Positions 8,427 to 17,506 of a stretch of 64,000 nt of DNA are shown in pieces. Both the position numbers and the translations under genes were made by a program. Source of the stretch: Sulfitobacter sp. (lineage in GTDB: Bacteria; Pseudomonadota; Alphaproteobacteria; Rhodobacterales; Rhodobacteraceae). Each line of letters begins with the position of its first letter. The first letter of the stretch is position 1. Under the pieces are notes generated by a model. That model was not told where the DNA came from, searched no databases, and worked only from the letters and a program-made list of their open reading frames with translations. The stretch lies in the NCBI GenBank assembly GCA_029252045.1, contig JAQXCD010000036.1, positions 1-64,000 of the forward strand, in the 5' to 3' direction.

Positions 8427-9866
8427 ATGACCTATCACAACCCCGGCGCCCCTGCGCTGTTTGAACATCCTGTCGAGGTCAGCAATCTGATTTACGAAAC
8501 CGACAGCTACAAACTCTCCCACTACAGCCAATACCCCGAGGGCACTGAATATGTGTCCTCCTATATCGAGCCGCGCCGCGCGTGGGGGGATATAGGCCGC
8601 GTGGTGTTCTTTGGCCTCCAGATTGAGCTGTCGAAGATTGCAGGCTGTGTCGTGACCCAAGCCATGCTGGACGAGGCAGCGCCGTTCCTGAGGGCGCACG
8701 GGTTCGAGATCTTCATCGAAGGCTGGCAGCACATCATCGACGCGCACGGCGGCCGCCTGCCTGTGTTGATCGAGGCCCTGCCCGAAGGCACTGTGGCGCC
8801 CGTCGCTGTGCCGCAAGTGCGGATCGAGAATACCGATCCCGCCTGTTTCTGGCTGGTCTCCTATCTTGAGACCCGCCTGCTGCGCGCCGTCTGGTATGCC
8901 TCCACCGTGTGCAGCCTGTCGTATGGGGTGATGCAATCCATTCGCAGTCGTATGGCGGTCACCGACGGCAGCGCGGAAGGGGCCGCGTTCAAGCTGCATG
9001 ATTTTGGCGCCCGCGGTGCGGCCAGCTTTGAAGCAGCGGCAATTGGCGGGGCCGCCCACCTTGTCAACGCGCAGGGCACAGATACCCTTGCCGCACTGGT
9101 CTATGCCCGCAACTATTACGGGGCGGCTATGGCAGGATTTTCGATCCCCGCCTCCGAGCACTCAACCATGACTGCCTGCGGACCCGAAGGCGAAGCAGAG
9201 CAGATGCGGCGGTTCTTGCATGCCAATCCGTTAGGCATCATCGCCTGTGTCAGTGACAGTTATGACCTGATGCGCGCGGTGCGTGAGTATTGGGGTGGCA
9301 GCATGCGCGATGATGTTCTGGCGCGCGACGGTGTTTTGGTTGTGCGCCCTGACAACGGTGATCCGGTCCAGATTGTGCCCGATTTAATCGAGGCGCTGAT
9401 GGCGCGGTTCGGCTATAGCACCACTGCGCAGGGCTACCGGTTGCTGCACGATAAGGTGCGCGTCATTCAGGGCGACGGGGTGAACCGCCACTCGATCATC
9501 CAGATCATGGACGCGATGATACAGCGCGGGCTGGCCATCGGAAACATCGCCTTTGGCATGGGTGGCGGGTTGTTGCAAAAGCTGGACCGCGACAGTTTCG
9601 GCTATGCAATGAAGGCCTCGGCCCTTTACCGCAATGGCGCATGGCATGATGTGTTCAAAGATCCGGTCACTGCGCAGGGGTCCAAAACTTCGCGGCGTGG
9701 CAAGCAAGGTGTGATGCGTAGTGACAGTGGCACCTTGGTCGCGCGGCCTGCGGCGAACATCCCGAAAGGTGCCGATGCACTGGTGCCTGTTTTCCGGGAT
9801 GGAGAGATTTTGCGGCTCCACCACTTTGACGACATCCGCGCGCGGGCATGGCCTGCACGCAGCTAA
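8427..9866 (+). CDS. nadV: Nicotinamide phosphoribosyltransferase
   Basis: A 479-residue NAMPT/NadV enzyme that condenses nicotinamide with PRPP to give NMN, the substrate of the NadM domain encoded just upstream. Recognisable segments are YETDSYKLSHYSQYP at the N-terminus, the active-site stretch SIPASEHSTM with the catalytic His near residue 247 of the human enzyme, VVRPDNGDP for phosphate binding, and FGMGGGLLQ. The length matches the family. The start has GAGGAGG at a normal distance. The pair nadM-nadV gives a direct two-step route from nicotinamide to NAD without deamidation. Confidence 0.95.
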   Translation: MTYHNPGAPALFEHPVEVSNLIYETDSYKLSHYSQYPEGTEYVSSYIEPRRAWGDIGRVVFFGLQIELSKIAGCVVTQAMLDEAAPFLRAHGFEIFIEGWQHIIDAHGGRLPVLIEALPEGTVAPVAVPQVRIENTDPACFWLVSYLETRLLRAVWYASTVCSLSYGVMQSIRSRMAVTDGSAEGAAFKLHDFGARGAASFEAAAIGGAAHLVNAQGTDTLAALVYARNYYGAAMAGFSIPASEHSTMTACGPEGEAEQMRRFLHANPLGIIACVSDSYDLMRAVREYWGGSMRDDVLARDGVLVVRPDNGDPVQIVPDLIEALMARFGYSTTAQGYRLLHDKVRVIQGDGVNRHSIIQIMDAMIQRGLAIGNIAFGMGGGLLQKLDRDSFGYAMKASALYRNGAWHDVFKDPVTAQGSKTSRRGKQGVMRSDSGTLVARPAANIPKGADALVPVFRDGEILRLHHFDDIRARAWPARS

Positions 9867-9924
9867 AGGATGCCTGAAAATATGCGTCCCTGCACGCGCT
9901 GCGGGGGCGTTTTCTATGGGCTGG

Positions 9925-10572
9925 TTAGCGGTTCAGGCTGGCAATCAGCTGATGGAACTTCTCGCCCTGCACAACCACATGTCCGCGTAGTGCTGCTGCT
10001 GCGCGATCAGCATCAGCGTTTTGCAGGGCATCCACAATTTCGCAGTGCTCGGCCATAGACTGATCCAGCCGCCCGCGAAACCGCAGCTGGGTTTTGCGGA
10101 ATGCCCGCAGCTTGTTCTGCAAATGCAGCGCCTGTTTCTCCAGATAACTGTTGGATGCCCCGCGATAGATGATCTGATGAAACCGCTCGTTTTCGGCATA
10201 GTATTGCGCGTGATCCTTGGCACCCAGCGCCGCACGGCAGTGGCTGTTCGCCTCCGTCAACTCTTGCAATCCTGCCTCTGTAATCCGCGTGGCCGCCAAC
10301 CTTCCGCATGCAGCTTCCAGCTCTGCCATCGTCTCGAACATCTCCATCAACTCTACCGGTCCGGGCTGGCGCACAAAAACGCCCCGTCGGGGGATTTGAC
10401 GGGCGATGCCAGACGACACAAGCACCTGTAGCGCCTCACGGATCGGGGTGCGCGAGACGCAAAACTGCTCGGCCAGCGTGACCTCGTCCAGTCGGTCGCC
10501 GTCCTTGTAGCCGCCTGAAAACACAAGCTGTTCCAGCGTTTCGGCGATCTTGTGTGCGCGTGTGAGTTCCAT
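9925..10572 (-). CDS. GntR/FCD-family regulator, likely of malonate genes
   Basis: A 215-residue repressor-type regulator. A winged helix-turn-helix at about 5-70 contains the GntR signature VSRTPIREALQVL, and an all-alpha FCD ligand domain follows. It is divergently transcribed from the TRAP-malonate operon, with a TTGTATACAA palindrome between them. Regulators of this type (MatR of Rhizobium, GtrA of Sinorhizobium) control malonate transport and use genes, so the same role is inferred here, with malonate or a derivative as the probable ligand. Confidence 0.88.
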   Translation of the reverse strand: MELTRAHKIAETLEQLVFSGGYKDGDRLDEVTLAEQFCVSRTPIREALQVLVSSGIARQIPRRGVFVRQPGPVELMEMFETMAELEAACGRLAATRITEAGLQELTEANSHCRAALGAKDHAQYYAENERFHQIIYRGASNSYLEKQALHLQNKLRAFRKTQLRFRGRLDQSMAEHCEIVDALQNADADRAAAALRGHVVVQGEKFHQLIASLNR

Positions 10573-10617
10573 GCCTTAAGGTACCACGCGCAGCGTGAGG
10601 AATGCAATATATCAGTT

Positions 10618-10630
10618 ATTGTATACAAGA
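10618..10630. promoter_or_regulatory. GntR operator palindrome
   Basis: The perfect palindrome TTGTATACAA (10619-10628) lies between the divergent regulator and dctP starts. On the minus strand it reads TCTTGTATACAA, close to the TCTTGTATACACGA site known for the malonate regulator MatR. The position suits control of both promoters. Binding is inferred. Confidence 0.6.
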
Positions 10631-10713
10631 TGTTTGACTTGGAATGCATAACGTGGAACCTTCGCCCCAGTAGGATCGGGGCGCTTGAACCCGGCCACAC
10701 CTGGGAGGGAAAT

Positions 10714-11700
10714 ATGAAAACGATTACACTCAAGGCAGCCCTAGCGCTGGCCTGTCTTACATTTGGACCCGCAGCACAGGCAGAAACCCTGCGCCTGTCA
10801 CACCAATGGTCCAACACAGACATCCGCCACCAAGTGGCACAGATGATTGCCGATGACGTCGCGGCCGCGAATGTTGATCTGGACATCCAGATTTTTGGCT
10901 CGAAATCCCTGTTCAAACCGCGCGAGCAATATCGCCCGCTGAGCCGTGGCCAGCTGGACATGACCGTTCTGCCGCTCAGCTATGCAGGCGGGCAACAGCC
11001 TGCGTTCAACCTGACCCTGATGCCGGGTATGGTGAAAAACCACGATCACGCCGCCCGCCTGAGCGCCTCTCCCTTTATGGAAGCGCTGGAGGCCAAGATG
11101 GCCGAAGACGATGTGATGGTGCTGGTACACGGCTATCTTGCAGGGGGTTTCGTCGGCAAGGACAAGTGCATCACCGCCCCTGACGACGTGAAGGGCCTGC
11201 AAATCCGCGCCGCCGGTAAGGCGTTTGAGCAGATGCTGGCGGGTGCAGGTGCATCCATCGCCTCCATGGCTTCGTCCGAGATTTACAGCGCCATGCAAAC
11301 GGGTGTTCTGACAGCAGCCAATACGTCATCGTCGTCATTTGTATCATACCGGATTTACGAGCAGGTCAAATGCTATACCCCTGCGGGCGATGTGGCATTG
11401 TGGTTCATGTATCAACCTGTGCTGATGAACAAATCCAGGTTTGACGGCCTGACAGCCGAGCAACAAAAGGCGCTTCTGGATGCCTCTGCCAAGGCAGAAG
11501 CCTTCTATCTGGAAGAAGCCAAGAAAGAAGATGCCGCTTCCGAGAAGGTATTCGCGGACGCGGGTGTAGAGATTGCCCGCATGTCGCCAGAGGATTTTGA
11601 TGCATGGCGCGCGCTGGCGCAGGAGACATCCTACAAAGCCTTCGTTGAGGAAGTGCCGGATGGCCAGTCCCTTTTGGATATGGCGCTGGCTGTAGACTAG
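10714..11700 (+). CDS. dctP: TRAP transporter substrate-binding protein (DctP family)
   Basis: A 328-residue periplasmic binding protein with a signal peptide ending in AQA (about 1-22). It contains the family landmarks: LRLSHQW at the mature N-terminus, the long helix region after FKPREQYRPLSRGQLD, and LQIRAAGKAFEQML before the substrate Arg region. It delivers a carboxylate to the DctQM permease. The next genes make and decarboxylate malonyl-CoA, so malonate is the likely ligand. GGAGG lies six bases before the ATG at 10714. Confidence 0.92.
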   Translation: MKTITLKAALALACLTFGPAAQAETLRLSHQWSNTDIRHQVAQMIADDVAAANVDLDIQIFGSKSLFKPREQYRPLSRGQLDMTVLPLSYAGGQQPAFNLTLMPGMVKNHDHAARLSASPFMEALEAKMAEDDVMVLVHGYLAGGFVGKDKCITAPDDVKGLQIRAAGKAFEQMLAGAGASIASMASSEIYSAMQTGVLTAANTSSSSFVSYRIYEQVKCYTPAGDVALWFMYQPVLMNKSRFDGLTAEQQKALLDASAKAEAFYLEEAKKEDAASEKVFADAGVEIARMSPEDFDAWRALAQETSYKAFVEEVPDGQSLLDMALAVD

Positions 11701-11709
11701 CCCTGAAAC

Positions 11710-11737
11710 GGGAAGGCTGCGCCCCTGTGGCCTTCCC
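11710..11737 (+). terminator. Intercistronic hairpin between dctP and dctQ
   Basis: GGGAAGGC and GCCTTCCC form a perfect eight-pair stem with a 12-base loop, ten bases after the dctP stop. No T-run follows. Such hairpins after binding-protein genes usually protect the 3' end or partly terminate, so that the binding protein is made in excess over the permease. Confidence 0.55.
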
Positions 11738-11775
11738 CTCCTCTCGTCTTACCCCAACTCCCCGAGGAATTTACC

Positions 11776-12324
11776 ATGTCCGCACAAAGTCCGGTTGGCG
11801 CAGCGCGTGTCGGGAACAATCCGTTCCTGCGGCTTGTCGCCGCTCTCTCTACTGTCGCGGGCTGGTGCTCGGCCGCGATGATTGTGGCGGCCGTGGCCAT
11901 CACCTGCCAGATGATCTTCATCCGCTTTGCGCTCAACGGCTCAACCGTGTGGCAGACCGAGGCTGTGATCTATCTTGCCATCGCGTCCACACTGGTGGGC
12001 TTGCCCTACGTTCAACACCTGCGCGGGCATGTGAACGTTGATCTGATCCCTTTGGCGTTGGGGCCAAAGGCGCGCTATGTGATGGCACTGTTCACGCTGT
12101 CCCTGTCCATTGTGATGGTGGCTATCATGCTGTGGTACGGGTTCGAATTCTGGCATCTCGCGTTTGAGCGGAACTGGAAATCCGACACGGTTTGGGGTGT
12201 ACGTCTCTGGATCCCTTACGCCGCCATGCCCATCGGCTTTGCCTTGTTCCTGTTACAGCTGATTGCAGACCTCGTCGCTGTGGTGACAGGCATAGACAAG
12301 CCCTTCGGGCTGGAGGAAGCATAA
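11776..12324 (+). CDS. dctQ: TRAP transporter small permease (DctQ family)
   Basis: A 182-residue inner-membrane protein with four predicted membrane helices, the size and pattern of the TRAP small subunit. The second helix is preceded by NGSTVWQTEAVIYL, a typical DctQ segment with the conserved Trp-Gln-x-Glu. It pairs with DctM. The ATG at 11776 has GAGGAA ahead. Its stop overlaps the dctM start by one base (TAATG). Confidence 0.9.
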   Translation: MSAQSPVGAARVGNNPFLRLVAALSTVAGWCSAAMIVAAVAITCQMIFIRFALNGSTVWQTEAVIYLAIASTLVGLPYVQHLRGHVNVDLIPLALGPKARYVMALFTLSLSIVMVAIMLWYGFEFWHLAFERNWKSDTVWGVRLWIPYAAMPIGFALFLLQLIADLVAVVTGIDKPFGLEEA

Positions 12325-13640
12325 TGGATCCGCTTACGCTCGGCGCTATTGTCGCCCTCGCCACGATCCTTGTCCTGTTCTCGGGTGTCTCTGTGGCCCT
12401 TGGGTTGCTGATTGTCTCGACAGGATTCCTGATGATCTTTGACGGCATGCGTTCGCTTGAGCTGTTGCCGGAAATCCTGTTCGGCAAACTCGATAACTTC
12501 GCGCTTCTGTCGATTCCGATGTTCATCATCATGGGCTCTTCCATCGCCTCCACCCGTGCGGGCGCCGATCTGTACGAAGCGCTGGAGCGCTGGCTGACCC
12601 GCATTCCGGGCGGTTTGGTGATCTCGAACCTCGGCGCCTGTGCGCTGTTTGCAGCGATGTCCGGCTCCAGCCCTGCCACCTGTGCAGCCATCGGCAAAAT
12701 GGGCATCCCCGAGATGCGCAAGCGTGGCTATCCTGACGGCGTCGCAGCAGGCTCGATCGCGGCGGGGGGGACGCTGGGTATCTTGATCCCGCCCTCTGTC
12801 ACCATGATCGTCTACGGCATCGCCACCGAGACGTCGATTGGCCGCCTGTTTCTGGCGGGTGTCATTCCGGGCTTGTTGCTGGTGGCGTTGTTTATGGCTT
12901 GGGCGCTCTATTCCACATGGAAGTCCGGGGACCGTGCCCTGCTGGCAAGCGGCAACTACACCTGGAAGGAAAAGTTTGAAATCCTGCCACGGGTGCTCCC
13001 GTTTCTGGTGATTATCATTGGTGTGCTTTATGCCATGTATGGCGGTGTCGCCACCCCGTCCGAGACAGCCGCAGTCGGGGCCCTGATGTGCCTGATCATC
13101 GCCATGGTGATCTACAAACTGTGGGACCCGCGCCAGCTGTGGGTGGTCCTGCGCGACAGCACCAAAGAGAGCGTGATGATCCTGTTTATCATCGCTGCGG
13201 CGGGCGTGTTCTCCTATATGCTGTCGAGCCTCTATATCACCCAGTCGATCGCCCAATGGATCGGGACGCTGGACGTCAACCCGTGGGTTCTCATGGCCGC
13301 TGTGAACGTGTTCTTGCTGATTGCGGGCTTCTTCCTGCCGCCGGTTGCCGTAATCCTGATGGCAGCACCCATTTTGCTGCCTATCATCACCACCGCCGGT
13401 TTTGACCCGATCTGGTTTGCCGTAATCCTGACCATCAACATGGAGATTGGGCTGATATCGCCGCCCGTTGGACTGAACCTCTATGTCATCAACGGCATCG
13501 CACCTGACATTTCGCTAAAAACCATCCTTACGGGGTCCCTGCCCTTTGTGGCTTGTATGGTGCTGGCGATTGTTCTGCTCTGCGTGTTCCCTGGCCTTGC
13601 GACATGGCTGCCCGATACAGTGATGGGGCCAGCACAATGA
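12324..13640 (+). CDS. dctM: TRAP transporter large permease (DctM family)
   Basis: A 438-residue transport channel with 11 to 12 hydrophobic helices, using the sodium gradient to take up the bound carboxylate. Diagnostic stretches are MSGSSPATCAAIGKM with the neighbouring GYPDGVAAGSIAAGG, and GILIPPSVTMIVYG. I set the start at the ATG at 12324, coupled to the dctQ stop. The 3' end overlaps the malonyl-CoA decarboxylase ATG (ATGA), so transport and catabolism are translated together. Confidence 0.93.
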   Translation: MDPLTLGAIVALATILVLFSGVSVALGLLIVSTGFLMIFDGMRSLELLPEILFGKLDNFALLSIPMFIIMGSSIASTRAGADLYEALERWLTRIPGGLVISNLGACALFAAMSGSSPATCAAIGKMGIPEMRKRGYPDGVAAGSIAAGGTLGILIPPSVTMIVYGIATETSIGRLFLAGVIPGLLLVALFMAWALYSTWKSGDRALLASGNYTWKEKFEILPRVLPFLVIIIGVLYAMYGGVATPSETAAVGALMCLIIAMVIYKLWDPRQLWVVLRDSTKESVMILFIIAAAGVFSYMLSSLYITQSIAQWIGTLDVNPWVLMAAVNVFLLIAGFFLPPVAVILMAAPILLPIITTAGFDPIWFAVILTINMEIGLISPPVGLNLYVINGIAPDISLKTILTGSLPFVACMVLAIVLLCVFPGLATWLPDTVMGPAQ

Positions 13641-14869
13641 GCTTTTTCAGCGGCATGATCTCAACTGTGTTCGAGCGGCGCTATCGTGGCGCCGTGGATG
13701 CCGATGCGCGCAGCACACCCGAGCTGGCCCATGATCTGCTGGGCAATCACGGCGAGGTGTCAGGCGGCACCCTCGCCCGCCTGATCCTTGACCGTTACGC
13801 CAAGATGGACCGCGCCAGAAAGCTCGCGTTCTTCGAGTTTATGACCAATGGTCTGAACATCTCGGCGGAGGCAGTCACACAGACGCTGCAAGCCTATCAG
13901 GACGCGCCCTCCAAAGAGAGCTATCGCAACTTTGCTACGGCCTGCGAACCCCGACGACAGGAACTGACGCGACGCCTTAATCAGGTGTCTGGCGCCACCG
14001 CGCGGCTGGTTGCCATGCGCAAGGACCTGCTGGATTTTTTGCCCGATCATCCTGAACTGGGGCCACTGGATGTCGATATCCGGCATCTGTTTGCCTCATG
14101 GTTCAATCGCGGATTTCTGGTGTTGCGCCCTATCAACTGGACCAGCCCTGCCGAAATTCTGGAGAAAATCATCGCCTATGAGGCGGTACATGCCATCGAC
14201 AGCTGGCGCGATTTACGCCGGCGCGTACAGCCTGCGGACAGAAGGTGCTTCGGCTTTTTCCACCCCGCCATGCCAACCGAGCCTCTGATATTTGTCGAAG
14301 TGGCCCTGACCAAAGGCGTGCCCACATCCGTTCAGGCGTTACTGGCAGACGGACGCGATGCCATCGAGGCAGAGGTAGCGGACACAGCTGTATTCTATTC
14401 CATCTCCAACTGTCAGTCCGGTCTTGCGGGGATTTCTTTTGGCAACTCGCTGATCAAACAGGTTGCGGCAGATTTGGCCCGTGATCTGCCGGCATTGAAA
14501 ACCTTTGTTACCCTGTCCCCCATCCCCGGTCTGAACAAATGGCTCAAGACGGCAGCCCTGCCCGCTGCTCCTGCCGGACAAGAGGCCGCGTTGGCCGCGC
14601 ATTATCTGCTGGAAGCCAAACGCGCCGACGGGATGCCGTTGGACCCTGTTGCGCGGTTCCATCTGGGCAACGGCGCAACCGTGCACGCCGTGCATGCAGG
14701 CGCTGACACCTCGGAAAATGGTATGGCGCAATCGGGTGGTGCGATGGTCAACTACCTCTACGACCTGTCCCAGATCACCCATAACCACGAAAAATTTGTT
14801 TCAGATAAAACAGTTATCGCGTCTGCTACTGTTCGCACCCTGAGCGGACGGATCACAAAACGCAGCTAG
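13637..14869 (+). CDS. matA: Malonyl-CoA decarboxylase
   Basis: A 410-residue enzyme of the MCD family that turns malonyl-CoA into acetyl-CoA and CO2. The helical N-terminal domain covers about 1-170 and the acetyltransferase-like catalytic domain follows. Catalytic landmarks are SNCQSGLAGISFGNSLIKQ from about residue 255 (with the catalytic Ser) and RFHLGNGATVHAVH from about residue 340 (with the catalytic His). The ATG overlaps the dctM stop. With MatB just downstream, the pair converts imported malonate to acetyl-CoA. Confidence 0.93.
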   Translation: MSFFSGMISTVFERRYRGAVDADARSTPELAHDLLGNHGEVSGGTLARLILDRYAKMDRARKLAFFEFMTNGLNISAEAVTQTLQAYQDAPSKESYRNFATACEPRRQELTRRLNQVSGATARLVAMRKDLLDFLPDHPELGPLDVDIRHLFASWFNRGFLVLRPINWTSPAEILEKIIAYEAVHAIDSWRDLRRRVQPADRRCFGFFHPAMPTEPLIFVEVALTKGVPTSVQALLADGRDAIEAEVADTAVFYSISNCQSGLAGISFGNSLIKQVAADLARDLPALKTFVTLSPIPGLNKWLKTAALPAAPAGQEAALAAHYLLEAKRADGMPLDPVARFHLGNGATVHAVHAGADTSENGMAQSGGAMVNYLYDLSQITHNHEKFVSDKTVIASATVRTLSGRITKRS

Positions 14870-14878
14870 GAGCCATCC

Positions 14879-16396
14879 ATGGGAAACCCACTCTATGACA
14901 CACTGTTCGGGCGGCATGCAGACAACCCCGATGTGTTTCTGCACCTGCCGGATGGGAGCACTGTCACCTATGCTGCATTCCTGCGGATCACCGCGCAATA
15001 TGCGGGCGCATTGAACACGCTGGGGTTGGCAGCAGGTGACAGGCTGGCCGTACAGATTGCAAAATCACCGCATGCACTGGCAGTCTATGCTGCCTGCGTT
15101 CAGGCGGGCATTGTGTTTCTGCCCCTCAACACTGCCTACACGCCAGACGAAGTACAGTATTTCATCGAGAACAGCGGCGCGGGTGTTGTCCTGTGTGATG
15201 ACAGTAAACATGCGGGCCTGGCAGATGTCACCCACGCGTGCGGCGCGCATCTGAGCACCCTGAACAATGACGGTTCGGGTACGTTTTCCGACCTCGCGGC
15301 CGCCATGCCTGCGCAGTTTGAAACGGTGCCGCGTGATGCAGATGATCTGGCCGCATTTCTCTACACATCGGGCACAACCGGACGCTCCAAAGGGGCGATG
15401 CTAACACAGGCCAACCTGCTGTCCAATGCGCAGACTTTGGTAAAGGAATGGCGTTTCACCGCAGCGGATGTGCTGCTGCACGCCTTGCCCATTTTTCACA
15501 CGCACGGTCTGTTTGTCGCCTCAAACACCACGCTGCTGGCGGGGGGCAGTATGATCTTCCTGCCCGCGTTCACTGTGGACGCGTTGGTTGCCCACCTACC
15601 GCGCGCGACAACCCTGATGGGCGTACCGACCTTCTACACCCGTCTGCTGGATGATCCGCGCTTTACCAAGGAGCTTGTGGACCACATGCGCCTGTTTGTC
15701 TCCGGCAGCGCGCCTTTGCTGGCCGAAACCCATGTCCGTTTCGAGGCACGCACAGGCAGCCGCATCCTTGAACGCTATGGCATGACCGAAACCAACATGA
15801 ACACCTCAAATCCCTATGACGGCGAGCGCCGCGCAGGCACCGTCGGCTTCCCCCTCCCCGGCACCGAGGTCAAGATCACCGACAGCAAGGGCCGCGAATT
15901 ACCTCAAGGCGAGATCGGAGAGATCGAAGTGCGTGGTCCAAACGTGTTCAAAGGCTATTGGCAGATGCCCGAAAAGACAGCCGAAGAGCTGCGTGCGGAC
16001 GGCTTCTTCATCACAGGTGATTTGGGCCAGATCGACAGCGACAGCTATTTGCACATCGTCGGGCGGAACAAAGACCTGATCATTTCAGGGGGGTACAACA
16101 TATACCCCAAAGAGATCGAGTTGCTGCTGGACGAAGCGACAGGCGTGCTCGAAAGCGCGGTTGTCGGAGTGCCACATCCCGACTTCGGCGAAACCGTCAT
16201 TGGCGTATTGGTGGCGGAAACAGGCGCGACGTTGGATACCGACGCCATTCTCGAAAGCCTGCGCGCCTCGCTTGCGCGGTTCAAACACCCCCAACGCCTG
16301 ATCACCCTGCCCGAACTTCCCCGCAACACGATGGGCAAAGTGCAAAAGAACCTGCTGCGCGATCAGTTCAAAGACATGTTCAGTGCAGGGGCATAG
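14879..16396 (+). CDS. matB: Malonyl-CoA synthetase
   Basis: A 505-residue adenylate-forming enzyme (ANL family) that activates malonate with ATP and CoA. It has the P-loop YTSGTTGRSKGAM near residue 161, ERYGMTETNM for the A5 motif, the TGDLG hinge region and the C-terminal catalytic Lys context NTMGKVQKN. The match to MatB rather than to a fatty acyl ligase rests on length, on the HALPIFHTHGLFVA segment and on the adjacent malonyl-CoA decarboxylase. AGGAG precedes the ATG. It is the last gene of the cluster. Confidence 0.93.
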   Translation: MGNPLYDTLFGRHADNPDVFLHLPDGSTVTYAAFLRITAQYAGALNTLGLAAGDRLAVQIAKSPHALAVYAACVQAGIVFLPLNTAYTPDEVQYFIENSGAGVVLCDDSKHAGLADVTHACGAHLSTLNNDGSGTFSDLAAAMPAQFETVPRDADDLAAFLYTSGTTGRSKGAMLTQANLLSNAQTLVKEWRFTAADVLLHALPIFHTHGLFVASNTTLLAGGSMIFLPAFTVDALVAHLPRATTLMGVPTFYTRLLDDPRFTKELVDHMRLFVSGSAPLLAETHVRFEARTGSRILERYGMTETNMNTSNPYDGERRAGTVGFPLPGTEVKITDSKGRELPQGEIGEIEVRGPNVFKGYWQMPEKTAEELRADGFFITGDLGQIDSDSYLHIVGRNKDLIISGGYNIYPKEIELLLDEATGVLESAVVGVPHPDFGETVIGVLVAETGATLDTDAILESLRASLARFKHPQRLITLPELPRNTMGKVQKNLLRDQFKDMFSAGA

Positions 16397-16487
16397 AATA
16401 AATGGGATTGATAAGCGATAAACTCGGGGGCTGAAGACCCGAAACTACTCAATTCGCTACATTAATTTTAAAATTGGGAAGTAGAGT

Positions 16488-16573
16488 TGGTGCGGTCGGA
16501 GAGACTCGAACTCTCACGGGTGTTACCCCACAGCGACCTCAACGCTGCGCGTCTACCATTCCGCCACGACCGC
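16488..16573 (-). tRNA. tRNA-Leu (anticodon GAG)
   Basis: Read on the minus strand, GCGGTCG and CGACCGC form the acceptor stem. The D arm contains GGTAGACG. CAGCG/CGCTG encloses the seven-base loop TTGAGGT, which gives anticodon GAG. A long variable arm (type II tRNA) and the GTTCGAGTC T loop follow. The CCA end is encoded at 16488-16490. It reads CUC and CUU leucine codons and points toward matB. Confidence 0.95.
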
Positions 16574-16788
16574 ACGCCATGGATGGTCCGGCTGCAATAG
16601 CGCGGGTCGCGGCATATCTCAAGAGGCAAAGTGCAACAAAACGCACCTCGGTACGCGTCGCTTTGATTTAGCTTTGGTTTTGCGGGTTTGGACTACGATG
16701 CACAAAGGGCAAAGCATGGGCTGGCCGCACTTGTAAACCGCAGGTAAATGCACAACTCTAGCCGCATACCGCAGCCGCAGGAGCCCCC

Positions 16789-17466
16789 ATGCCACAGGAC
16801 CAAACCCAGAGCCAGCCCGTCCAGATCGACATCATATCAGATGTTATGTGCCCTTGGTGCATTGTGGGATTTCGGCAGCTGGAACAGGCGCTGGGCGCCA
16901 CGGGCGCCGGCGCTTACATCCGCTGGCATCCTTTCGAGCTGAACCCTGCCATGCCCGCCGAAGGGCAAAACCTGCGCGAGCATATTACCGAGAAATATGG
17001 CGCCTCGCCCGAGCAGAGCGCCCAGAACCGGGCGCATCTGCAAAGCCTTGGCGCCGATCTGGGCATTGATTTCCACTATGACGACACAAGCCGTATCGTG
17101 AACACTTTTGCCGCGCATCAACTACTGGATTGGGCGCAGGAAGCGGGCCTGCAACATCCGCTCAAAATGGCGCTGTTCGAGGCGCATTTCACGCAGCAGC
17201 GCGATGTCTCGCAGCACGATGTGCTGGTAGATGTGGCTGTGAGTGTCGGGCTGGATGGAGAGGCCGCGCGCCAAATCCTGAGCAGCGCCAGCTACGCAGG
17301 CGACACCCGTGCCCGCCAGCAGTTCTGGACCGAGCGGGGGATTTCAGGTGTTCCCGCGATGGTTTTTGACGGGAAATACCTGCTAACCGGCGCGCAAGGC
17401 GCGCAGACTTATGCCCAGATGCTGCAAAAAGTTCTGGCGGAGCGGTCCGAAGCGGCGCAAGCCTAG
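16789..17466 (+). CDS. DsbA-fold oxidoreductase (FrnE-like)
   Basis: A 225-residue thioredoxin-fold protein of the DsbA/2-hydroxychromene isomerase group. The active site CPWC lies at 21-24 after a first beta strand, an insertion of helices follows, and a cis-Pro loop GVPAMVFDGKY lies near the C-terminus. No signal peptide is visible, so it is probably cytoplasmic, like FrnE. It may act as a thiol oxidoreductase in stress responses. GGAG precedes the ATG. It may be cotranscribed with lipB 40 bases later. Confidence 0.9.
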   Translation: MPQDQTQSQPVQIDIISDVMCPWCIVGFRQLEQALGATGAGAYIRWHPFELNPAMPAEGQNLREHITEKYGASPEQSAQNRAHLQSLGADLGIDFHYDDTSRIVNTFAAHQLLDWAQEAGLQHPLKMALFEAHFTQQRDVSQHDVLVDVAVSVGLDGEAARQILSSASYAGDTRARQQFWTERGISGVPAMVFDGKYLLTGAQGAQTYAQMLQKVLAERSEAAQA

Positions 17467-17506
17467 GCCCCTTTCCTTGCGCGCAATCGCAGTTTAGGGA
17501 ACAGCG

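Noticed and set aside
12216-13256. Minus-strand frame opposite dctM
   Set aside because: Antisense of a hydrophobic transporter gives a His/Asp/Arg/Gln-rich product; not gene-like.
16425-16441. TCGGG/CCCGA hairpin after matB
   Set aside because: Short stem, no T-run, and it lies close to the tRNA 3' end; not convincing as a terminator.
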